A DNA stretch of 38,037 bases from a virus. Position numbers and translations under genes: made by a program. Shown piece after piece: positions 31,344 through 38,037 of this stretch. Under the pieces are notes generated by a model. It was not told the DNA's origin, did not search any database, and saw nothing but the letters and a program-made list of their open reading frames with translations. The stretch is from the IMG/VR virus record IMGVR_UViG_3300037805_000447, positions 1 to 38,037 of that record; one strand, given 5' to 3'. Positions within the stretch are counted from its first letter, which is position 1; each line of letters opens with the position of its first letter.

Positions 31344-32365
31344 TGATAATGCACGGGTTTTGGGGTGTTGTAGAAGATAGAAATGATCCATCTCAGCTCG
31401 GAAGAGTGCGAGTGCGTATCATAGGCTTACACACTGACGATAAGAGTGAGAGTGGTATATCCACAGACACGTTGATGTGGGCGTATCCCCTGATGCCTAT
31501 CACCTCAGCTAATGTAAATGGTGTTGGACAGTCGCCATTAGGCGTATTAGAGGGGTCTTGGGTGTTCGGCTTCTTCAGAGATGGTGAAGCGGCACAGGAT
31601 CCTGTTGTTATGGGATCAATAGGAGGTATACCTAGAGGGTTACCCAACACCGATATGGGATTCTCAGATCCTTCGGGTGTTTATCCAAAAGTGGACTTCA
31701 TCAATGAGCCAGATATGAATAGACTGTCTCGTGGGGTGACAACGGACGAGAATGATGAGACTGTTGGAGAGGACTGGATCGATCCGGTAGATCAGACACC
31801 CCACGCTAATAAGATCGGAAACACCATTGTAAAGACGAAGCAATACGCTAGAGAGCAGGATAAAGAGGTATCCATAGGCAAGGGTAGGGACGGGACGAAC
31901 TCTACTGGTGACCACTCAGAGACGTGGACAGAGCCGCATATACCATATACTGCTAAGTACCCTTTCAATCATGTTAGAGAGAGTGAAAGCGGCCACATCG
32001 AGGAGTGGGATGACACTCCAGGCGCTACAAGACTCCACAAGTATCATAACAGTGGTACGTTTGAGGAGACACATGATGATGGCACAAAAGTCACTAAAGT
32101 TGTCGGCGATCAGTACACTATAGTATATGGAGAAGACTTCATCCACGTGAAGGGTGATGTATCGATAACCGTTGATGGCGATGCTAACATATACACAAAG
32201 GGCACTGTTAATGAACAGGTAGATGGTGACTATCATCGCCACATCACAGGAAACTTCATTGAACAGGTTGATGGTAAGGTGGACAGGAAGATCGGCGGCA
32301 CATTCGATCAAGTTAGTGGTGGTAATGCCAAGGTGATTGCACCTAGAATCGATTTGAATCCGTAG
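31340..32365 (+). CDS. 5: Central spike protein gp5-like without a visible lysozyme domain
   Basis: This 341 aa protein has an N-terminal OB fold (FWGVVEDRNDPSQLGRVRVR, then WAYPLMPITSANVNGVGQSP and GSIGGIPRG) and a C-terminal beta-helix needle of short repeats (DFIHVKGDVSITVDGDANIY, HRHITGNFIEQVDGKVDRKI). T4 gp5 is 575 aa with a lysozyme between these parts. Here the middle is a polar linker with no lysozyme motif, so cell-wall digestion must be done elsewhere or not at all. Confidence 0.9.
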   Translation: MMIMHGFWGVVEDRNDPSQLGRVRVRIIGLHTDDKSESGISTDTLMWAYPLMPITSANVNGVGQSPLGVLEGSWVFGFFRDGEAAQDPVVMGSIGGIPRGLPNTDMGFSDPSGVYPKVDFINEPDMNRLSRGVTTDENDETVGEDWIDPVDQTPHANKIGNTIVKTKQYAREQDKEVSIGKGRDGTNSTGDHSETWTEPHIPYTAKYPFNHVRESESGHIEEWDDTPGATRLHKYHNSGTFEETHDDGTKVTKVVGDQYTIVYGEDFIHVKGDVSITVDGDANIYTKGTVNEQVDGDYHRHITGNFIEQVDGKVDRKIGGTFDQVSGGNAKVIAPRIDLNP

Positions 32366-32373
32366 GAGATCAT

Positions 32374-33867
32374 ATGAAAGACACTAGAATAGGGTATACC
32401 TGTAGAGGCGGCGATCCAATGGCATTCACTGAGAGTGAGTGTGTGGAGACAGGAGGTTCTTGGATAGGCGAGGAAATGCCAGAGGGGACACCTGATTTTG
32501 CTAACATTGCTGGTGGCGGCTTCAATAATGTTGTGGACAACGCATCATCATTCATTCAATATCCTGGTCAAGAGAGTCTATCGCAGATGTCAACACTCGG
32601 TAAGGGTGTAAGTGCCAGTACTAAGATGGGATACACTAATGTATCGGACATCAATCTATCAGGATTTGAGCCCACAACTCAAGTGAAGATAAAGAGTGTG
32701 CTCTCAAAAGTGGATCAACTTGGAGAGAATGTGGATGTATGCTCTTCTGTTATACAGGTCATTGTCGATAAGAATATGGCAGATGTACCCAAAACGACAA
32801 CAGTGTTATCTGCGTATAAGAGCGCGTCCAACCTTATAAGCTGTGGCGACGGTTTAGATGTCATTACCAAAACGAAGCCTTATATCGACTCATTTATAAG
32901 CAATTCGAATTTGAGCGGTGCTAGTTCTATTGTTGATAGGATTTCTAGTAAGACCTCATCTAACTTATTCACTGCGCTTCCATCCTCTAATGGTCCTACT
33001 ATGTCGTGTGTTTGTCACGGAGGAGACGCATTTGATGCTAATGAGACAGATTGTCTAGCTCATGGTGGTAAATGGGTGTGTCAGGAAGTTGACACGGCAA
33101 CGGCAACGACATTTAATGCTGATTTTATGAGTGATATATCTTCATTGGATGATGTGGTTACCGCTGCTGACGGCATGTGCTCAGATCTGAAGACCGCTGT
33201 AGAGAACTTCCACAAGGATACGGTTAATTTAGTAGCAAAGGCAACAGTGTATCTAGAGAAGTTGAGTGTGTTGTCTAACTTAGTCTCTTCAACTGATCCG
33301 TGTGGCGCTCTTGAATTATTGATACCTGATGGCGCGAATGACATATTATCCAAGGTCGGTGATGTTTTATCTGGTGGTGATGGAACGGGTACATCTTGTG
33401 TTTGTCATGGAGGAGACGCATTTGATGCTAATGAGGCAGATTGTCTAGCTCATGGTGGTAAATGGGTGTGTCAGGAAGTACCTTCAAGTGCTCTACCATC
33501 AATACCTGACATACCATCAATATCATCAATACCTAATATTCCGACCATACCGACTATATCCGTATCTGAAGTTACCGCCGCAGTGAAATTGCCTATAAAG
33601 GTCGGTTCTGATATACCTGTTGATTTGAATGGTATTAGATCTGTTGGTGGTATATCAACAACACTCTTGAATACTATGAATAATAAGATAGGGGCACTAT
33701 CTGGTGTTATTGGTAGTGGATCCGTTGCTTCAGTGCCTTATATCCCCTCTACAGAATCAAGCAGTAGACAGATCTCATCCAGTGATGTGCCTGATATATG
33801 GACAAAGGCTGATGGATCAAAGATGTCTGCCCAAGAGATAAGAGAAGCCCAAGAGAGGTATTTATAA
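32374..33867 (+). CDS. Unknown baseplate-associated protein with three Cys-motif repeats
   Basis: This 497 aa protein contains a recurring small domain. It appears as YTCRGGDPMAFTESECVETG at residues 9-28, and as VCHGGDAFDANETDCLAHGG and VCHGGDAFDANEADCLAHGG near residues 213 and 343. The last two are followed by KWVCQEV. Helical stretches and a Pro/Ile/Ser linker (IPDIPSISSIPNIPTIPTIS) separate them. The gene lies between the gp5 spike and the PAAR tip, so the protein may belong to the spike or hub. Cys spacing suggests disulfides or metal binding. No family is recognised. Confidence 0.75.
   Translation: MKDTRIGYTCRGGDPMAFTESECVETGGSWIGEEMPEGTPDFANIAGGGFNNVVDNASSFIQYPGQESLSQMSTLGKGVSASTKMGYTNVSDINLSGFEPTTQVKIKSVLSKVDQLGENVDVCSSVIQVIVDKNMADVPKTTTVLSAYKSASNLISCGDGLDVITKTKPYIDSFISNSNLSGASSIVDRISSKTSSNLFTALPSSNGPTMSCVCHGGDAFDANETDCLAHGGKWVCQEVDTATATTFNADFMSDISSLDDVVTAADGMCSDLKTAVENFHKDTVNLVAKATVYLEKLSVLSNLVSSTDPCGALELLIPDGANDILSKVGDVLSGGDGTGTSCVCHGGDAFDANEADCLAHGGKWVCQEVPSSALPSIPDIPSISSIPNIPTIPTISVSEVTAAVKLPIKVGSDIPVDLNGIRSVGGISTTLLNTMNNKIGALSGVIGSGSVASVPYIPSTESSSRQISSSDVPDIWTKADGSKMSAQEIREAQERYL
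33007..33479 (+). repeat. Near-identical 83-bp repeat pair coding for the Cys motif
   Basis: Copies at 33007-33089 and 33397-33479 are 390 bp apart in frame and differ by about two bases. The more diverged N-terminal copy (32400-32475) shares the protein motif only. Confidence 0.9.
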
Positions 33868-34190
33868 TGCCAGCAGCAGTTAGGAAGGATGGTGTTGATG
33901 TTACAAGTGATCCAGATGGCGCTGGACTGTGTTGCGCATCACCAGCAAATCACTCCACGGCGGCAGGAAGCTCTAATGTCTTCACCAACAGTATAGGGAA
34001 TGTGAGACATGGAGATGCCATGATAACACATCCATATCCAGGACCTTGCTGTACACCCCACGCGCCTACTTGTTCAACACATAGCACCAACGTCTTCATT
34101 AATGGTAAAGGCGCTATGAGGAAGGGGGATGTATTCGGGGGAGATCACGTGGCCATCACTGGTTCATCAAATGTTTTTATAAATGGGTGA
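33867..34190 (+). CDS. PAAR-repeat spike tip protein
   Basis: This 107 aa protein has PAAR features: GSSNVFTNSIGNVRHGDAMI, then STNVFINGKGAMRKGDVFGG and ITGSSNVFING, with Cys and His (CCASPANHS, CCTPHAPTCSTH) that would bind a metal at the sharpened tip. In T4 the equivalent is gp5.4. It starts where the Cys-motif gene ends (TAATG). Confidence 0.92.
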   Translation: MPAAVRKDGVDVTSDPDGAGLCCASPANHSTAAGSSNVFTNSIGNVRHGDAMITHPYPGPCCTPHAPTCSTHSTNVFINGKGAMRKGDVFGGDHVAITGSSNVFING

Positions 34191-34196
34191 TAAATA
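34188..34196 (+). promoter_or_regulatory. Late promoter, 5 nt before the gp25 ATG
   Basis: TGATAAATA overlaps the PAAR stop; the gp25 ATG at 34202 follows after GATGA. Another ATG at 34198 is out of frame with gp25. Confidence 0.7.
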
Positions 34197-34201
34197 GATG
34201 A

Positions 34202-34609
34202 ATGGAAGCGTTTAACACTAAAACAAAGACAAAAAAATATACTGATTTTGACATGGATTTCATGAGACATCCATTCACTAAGGATATTGTCAAGGTAACA
34301 GACGAGAACTCCATAAAACAGTCGTTTTTGTCACTGATACAAACAAATAAAGGTGAACGGGTATTTAGGCCGTGGTTAGGTTCTGATATCGAGTCTATGT
34401 TATTTGATTCAATGGATGATAGTACTGCTATAATGATACAGTACAAAATAGACGACCTTATACATAATTTTGAGCCTAGAGTAGTGTTACATGATGTTAC
34501 AGTACGGCCCGATTATGATAAAAATAGTTACAGCGTAACAATACAATTCTCGATTATTAATGTACCAGGTGAAAAAGAGATGAATCTTCAATTAGAGAGA
34601 ACCCGATGA
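34202..34609 (+). CDS. 25: Baseplate wedge protein gp25-like
   Basis: This 135 aa protein (T4 gp25 is 132 aa) has the gp25/lysozyme-like family signature: DMDFMRHPFTKDIVKVTDEN, then SFLSLIQTNKGERVFRPWLG and the end MNLQLERTR. Gp25 contacts the sheath initiator region of the wedge. The EPR-like core (NFEPRVVLHDVTV) is present. It overlaps gp6 by 4 nt. Confidence 0.94.
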   Translation: MEAFNTKTKTKKYTDFDMDFMRHPFTKDIVKVTDENSIKQSFLSLIQTNKGERVFRPWLGSDIESMLFDSMDDSTAIMIQYKIDDLIHNFEPRVVLHDVTVRPDYDKNSYSVTIQFSIINVPGEKEMNLQLERTR

Positions 34610-36315
34610 ATCTGGATTTTAATGATATTAGAGAAGACTTAAAGACGTATCTCCGCGCTCAGAGTGAGTTCTCGGATTATGACTTCGACGGGTCTGGCCT
34701 ATCTGTGCTTATAGACACGTTAGCATACGCGACCCACTATAACGCTCTCCACGCAAACGCAGCAGTGGCAGAATCATTCATGGATAGCGCCCTTCGTAGA
34801 AATAGTGTGGTTTCTCACGCTAAGACAATAGGTTATACGCCATCATCGACCACCGCATCGGCAGCAACAGTTTCACTCACATTTACAGATGCTGACTTAG
34901 AGCAATATGATGAGGTTGGTGTAACGATTGAACGAGGATCTAAGTTCATTGGTGTATATCAAGGTGAGACTTATCCGTTTGTCACAACAGACACATACAC
35001 TGTAACATATCCATACCAGATAGATGTGCCTATCAGTCAGGGCGTGTATCATTCAAAGACATTCACTTGGCACGAAGGTGTGTCACAGGAGTTCATATTA
35101 GGTGAGGATGATCTTGATAGATCAACCATAAATTTGAAGGTGAATGATGTCTTTTGGTCATTCAATGATGGTGATTTGTCTGATGTTGATGGTGAGTCTA
35201 TTATGTTCTACACACAAGAGAATTATAACGGACAGACGGAGATATACTTTGGCCCATCTAGTGGGCGGTTTGGTGCTAGACCTAAAGATGGTGATGTGAT
35301 TGAGGTCTCATATCTCAGATCGGAAGGTGGTATACCCAACGGCGCCGATGTTTTCAGTATTCCGGGGTTGATAGGTGGATATGATGCTCAATCTATCAGT
35401 ATATACACTGTTTCGCCTGCTTCATTAGGCGCCAGTGCTGAATCCATCGAGGATATAAGATTTAGAGCGCCCAAGAACTATGAGCGCCAGAATAGAACAG
35501 TGACATCAGATGACTTCAAGGCGATCATTGCTGAGAAGTTTGGTAATGTGGCCTCAATTAATGTGTGGGGTGGAGAGAAGAACACCCCTCCTCAGTATGG
35601 GAAGGTGTTGATCTCAATTAAACCCAAGACAGGCACAACACTATCTCCTATCAGTAAGGCATATATTATTGATGAGGTGTTGAGTGATTATAGTGTCGTG
35701 GGTATTACTCCTGTCATAATTGACCCTGAATATGTGTATGTGACTGTGAATAGTAAGGTGTCATATTTCAAGAACAACACAGCGAAGTCACATGGTGAAA
35801 TGATTGCCGCAGTCAACCTAGCAGTCACACATGAGTTTAGTGACTCATTAAATAAGTTCGGGTCTACATTACATTACTCATCACTGATTGGCGCGGTGGA
35901 CAACTGTGAACGCGCGATAGTTAGCAACAACACAACACTTCAGATGTCCAAGCGATTCACTCAAGATGTGACTAATTTACAGGGTGTGTATACGCTACAG
36001 TATTACAATGCCATTAAGCCTGGTACTGTCATCAGTAGTGAGTTGGTCCACACGGGATATGACTCAAGAGTGTTGATGGATGATGGTTTAGGTAAAATGA
36101 CTCTATACAACATCAACCAAGAAGTCTTTGAGTCTGTCAATATGGGGACCGTTGATTATAACACAGGCATCGTATATATTGACAACTTCACAACTAACAT
36201 AGATATTGGCCAGAACATATCAATGTATTGTGTGTCACAGGATGTGAATATATCGTCAAATCAGAACGCTCTAATACTGTTAGATCGAGCCAACATTGAG
36301 ATGGTGGCTATCTAA
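34606..36315 (+). CDS. 6: Baseplate wedge protein gp6-like
   Basis: This 569 aa protein (T4 gp6 is 660 aa) belongs to the gp6/J family. It shows DFNDIREDLKTYLRAQSEFS, then FDGSGLSVLIDTLAYATHYN, the SFMDSALRRNSVVSHAKTIG core, and ESIEDIRFRAPKNYERQNRT with VTSDDFKAII in the J-like middle. Gp6 dimers make the iris ring of the baseplate that opens on contraction. Confidence 0.95.
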   Translation: MNLDFNDIREDLKTYLRAQSEFSDYDFDGSGLSVLIDTLAYATHYNALHANAAVAESFMDSALRRNSVVSHAKTIGYTPSSTTASAATVSLTFTDADLEQYDEVGVTIERGSKFIGVYQGETYPFVTTDTYTVTYPYQIDVPISQGVYHSKTFTWHEGVSQEFILGEDDLDRSTINLKVNDVFWSFNDGDLSDVDGESIMFYTQENYNGQTEIYFGPSSGRFGARPKDGDVIEVSYLRSEGGIPNGADVFSIPGLIGGYDAQSISIYTVSPASLGASAESIEDIRFRAPKNYERQNRTVTSDDFKAIIAEKFGNVASINVWGGEKNTPPQYGKVLISIKPKTGTTLSPISKAYIIDEVLSDYSVVGITPVIIDPEYVYVTVNSKVSYFKNNTAKSHGEMIAAVNLAVTHEFSDSLNKFGSTLHYSSLIGAVDNCERAIVSNNTTLQMSKRFTQDVTNLQGVYTLQYYNAIKPGTVISSELVHTGYDSRVLMDDGLGKMTLYNINQEVFESVNMGTVDYNTGIVYIDNFTTNIDIGQNISMYCVSQDVNISSNQNALILLDRANIEMVAI

Positions 36316-36316
36316 T

Positions 36317-36934
36317 ATGTTATCATCTATAAGTAATAGACTTATACCTGAATTCGTTCGAGAGAACCATCCTGATTTTGAAGCATTTTTAAAGGCGTGG
36401 CTTGAATATCTAGACAATGGTACTAATGGCCCGCATGACAAGATCAATAATTTAGGTGAGTATGTGGCGCCTGATGAGTCAGTGTACATCGATACACTGA
36501 AAGAGACATATATGGTGTCTTACCCTAAAATACCATTAGGGGAAGTTGAGAAGACCGATGACGCATTCCTCATTAAGCATATGAGAGATGTGTATAAGCA
36601 AAAAGGTAGTGAGGCAGCATTCAAATTTTTCTTCCAAGAGCAGTTTGGTGTTGACATCACATTCAACTACCCCAAAGAAAAGATTTTAAGAACATCTGAT
36701 GGTAAGTGGCAGTTATATAGATACATAATGATCGAGTTTAGTGCTGAGGACATCGATGAGATTATTGGTAGATTCTTCAATAGACAGATAGTTGGTCGCA
36801 CAAGTGGTGCTACTGCCTTTGTTAATATTCCAGAAGGGGTGGATCCAACATACTGGATCAACAAAGAGGAGCTTCCATTAAAGGACATACAAGGCGATTT
36901 CATCGCGGGTGAGATTGTTGAGGTAGTCACCTAA
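36317..36934 (+). CDS. Baseplate wedge protein gp7-like N-terminal part
   Basis: The true start is the ATG at 36317, just after the gp6 stop, giving MLSSISNRLIPEFVRENHPD (205 aa). The pattern FEAFLKAWLEYLDN, then LIKHMRDVYKQKGSEAAFKF and FQEQFGVDITFNYPKEKILR followed by TSDGKW, matches the N-terminal part of large wedge or tail structural proteins that follow gp6 in marine T4-like phages. It is much shorter than T4 gp7 (1,032 aa); the following overlapping frame may supply the rest as a separate chain. Confidence 0.75.
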   Translation: MLSSISNRLIPEFVRENHPDFEAFLKAWLEYLDNGTNGPHDKINNLGEYVAPDESVYIDTLKETYMVSYPKIPLGEVEKTDDAFLIKHMRDVYKQKGSEAAFKFFFQEQFGVDITFNYPKEKILRTSDGKWQLYRYIMIEFSAEDIDEIIGRFFNRQIVGRTSGATAFVNIPEGVDPTYWINKEELPLKDIQGDFIAGEIVEVVT

Positions 36935-38037
36935 TGGAATACTTTTGTGAAGCCAACATAATCAATGGCATATACGACGACATTGAGTTAGAGGATGGCG
37001 GGAGCCTTCTACTAGACAATGGCGATAACGTGTTTGTTGAGGATGGTGGTTATGTTATATCCGCACTGCCTTATGTGGTGATGTTTGAGGATAATGTTTT
37101 TGTCTCGGATACTCATATATCTGGTCATGCCGTTTGTCAAGTGAGTCATATAGACCAAGGGCTGATATATAGGGAAGTTCCGGGTATTGCTGATGTACAG
37201 TGTGTTGGTGGAATTATGTCTGCGAGTACAGCAGCACATTTTGGTGCCGATGTTGTTATTGCTGGCGCTGTAGTAAAAGCTAACATATTCGCACTACGCT
37301 GTGTTAGTGGCGTGCTCACACAGTCTGATAGAGGGTATTGGGAAAATACGGATGGTATGCTATCGTCTGATATGCGCCTACAAGACAACTGGTACTACCA
37401 AGAATATTCATATGAGATTGAGAGTTCTGTATCAATCAATCACTATAGATCAACAGTCACATCACTATTACATCCTGCTGGCACTAAAATGTTTGGTAAG
37501 TATGTATGGGACACAGAAGCAAGTGTTGGCCCAGGAGTGGAGAAATCTTGGATTGAGTTCACCTCAATCGGTGGTAATGATTTCGCTGCTAATGGTGATG
37601 TTGAGACTTCGCCTGAAATAGTAGCTCATGGTGCTGGTAGTATTGTCGCACAGTCATTTGATAACTCTATCGTTGGATTGAACTCTAATTTACTAGGTGA
37701 TAGTCTCCTAAATGATTCGATGTTTGAGGAACATCAAGAGCCTAAGTCAAATGTCCTTCATCATGGTACTGGAGACATATTCGCGGGCGCTGTTAATATC
37801 TCATTCGCGGAAACTGAAAATCTTGCTGTGTCACTGAGTATGAACATCGGTGATGTTGATGTCACCTCAATCGTATTACATCATGGTGCTGGTAGTATTG
37901 TCGCACAGTCATTTGATAACTCTATCGTTGGATTGAACTCTAATTTACTAGGTGATAGTCTCCTAAATGATTCAATGTTCGAGGAACATCAAGAGCCTAA
38001 GTCAATCGTATTACATCATGGTGCTGGTAGTATTGTC
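36934..38037 (+). CDS. Repetitive structural protein (C-terminus beyond window)
   Basis: An ATG overlapping the previous stop (TAATG) opens a frame of at least 368 codons to the edge: MEYFCEANIINGIYDDIELE and so on. The first 230 residues are beta-rich. From about residue 232 near-identical units HGAGSIVAQSFDNSIVGLNS, then NLLGDSLLNDSMFEEHQEPK begin. It probably continues the gp7-like wedge or forms a fibre attached to it. Several short frames on either strand here are shadows. Confidence 0.8.
   Translation, partial: MEYFCEANIINGIYDDIELEDGGSLLLDNGDNVFVEDGGYVISALPYVVMFEDNVFVSDTHISGHAVCQVSHIDQGLIYREVPGIADVQCVGGIMSASTAAHFGADVVIAGAVVKANIFALRCVSGVLTQSDRGYWENTDGMLSSDMRLQDNWYYQEYSYEIESSVSINHYRSTVTSLLHPAGTKMFGKYVWDTEASVGPGVEKSWIEFTSIGGNDFAANGDVETSPEIVAHGAGSIVAQSFDNSIVGLNSNLLGDSLLNDSMFEEHQEPKSNVLHHGTGDIFAGAVNISFAETENLAVSLSMNIGDVDVTSIVLHHGAGSIVAQSFDNSIVGLNSNLLGDSLLNDSMFEEHQEPKSIVLHHGAGSIV
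37627..38037 (+). repeat. Near-identical in-frame repeats at the right edge
   Basis: The 124-bp copies at 37627-37750 and 37882-38005 differ by about two bases and are offset by 255 bp (85 aa). A third copy starts at 38017, offset by 135 bp (45 aa), and runs off the edge. Confidence 0.92.

Overview
The window is about 38 kb of a lytic, T4-like contractile-tailed phage (a myophage) of a Gram-negative, probably marine bacterium. Its neck, tail and baseplate proteins resemble the T4 set as it appears in marine relatives such as cyanophages and pelagimyophages (gp13, gp14, gp15, gp4, gp26, gp51, gp29, gp48/54, gp53, gp27, gp5, PAAR, gp25, gp6, gp7-like). It also has T4-type replication and late-transcription proteins (Dda, gp59, gp32, a DsbA-like protein, gp33). 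T4-type late promoters (TGATAAATA / TATAAATA) occur throughout and fit the presence of gp33. Base composition is roughly 40% GC by eye. The host cannot be named. A porin and exported proteins point to a Gram-negative, and the permuted two-piece tmRNA is of the kind known from alphaproteobacteria and a few other lineages.

Layout. (1) 1-9.0 kb, minus strand: gp13, gp14, an unknown protein, gp15 and a giant repetitive structural protein that runs off the left edge, with a free-standing GIY-YIG homing endonuclease gene in front of gp13. (2) 9.0-12.4 kb: a small virion protein gene split by a group I intron, an HNH homing endonuclease on the opposite strand, and an S74-type tail fibre behind three late promoters. 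(3) 12.4-13.3 kb: almost no coding capacity, rich in hairpins, with a late promoter at one end; probably a large structured RNA. (4) 13.4-20 kb: accessory and early genes, namely an adenine methyltransferase, a decayed homing endonuclease, Dda helicase, two exported proteins, a DUF1289-like protein, a dUTPase C-terminal fragment, an outer-membrane porin and a permuted tmRNA. (5) 20-24 kb: Hsp20, DsbA-like protein, PD-(D/E)XK nuclease, gp33, gp59, gp32. (6) 23.9-28.7 kb, minus strand: gp4, a conserved assembly protein, a tube-like protein, gp26 with a likely -1 frameshift into gp51, and the tape measure. (7) 28.75 kb to the right edge, plus strand: gp48/54, gp53, gp27, gp5, a cysteine-motif protein, PAAR tip, gp25, gp6, gp7-like, and a second repetitive protein that runs off the edge.

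How it works together. Sigma-70-like promoters (TTTACA/TTCACA, 17 bp, TATAAT-like) drive the accessory and early genes, and several are overlapped by late promoters. Late promoters drive structural genes, the tmRNA and the putative large RNA; four of them sit exactly 5 nt before an ATG, which predicts leaderless late mRNAs. Points most worth following: the phage-borne porin; the two-piece tmRNA with tag ANDNYYRMAA; the gp26-gp51 frameshift; the leader cassette shared by two unrelated homing endonucleases; the large non-coding RNA candidate; and the recently duplicated repeats in three structural genes.
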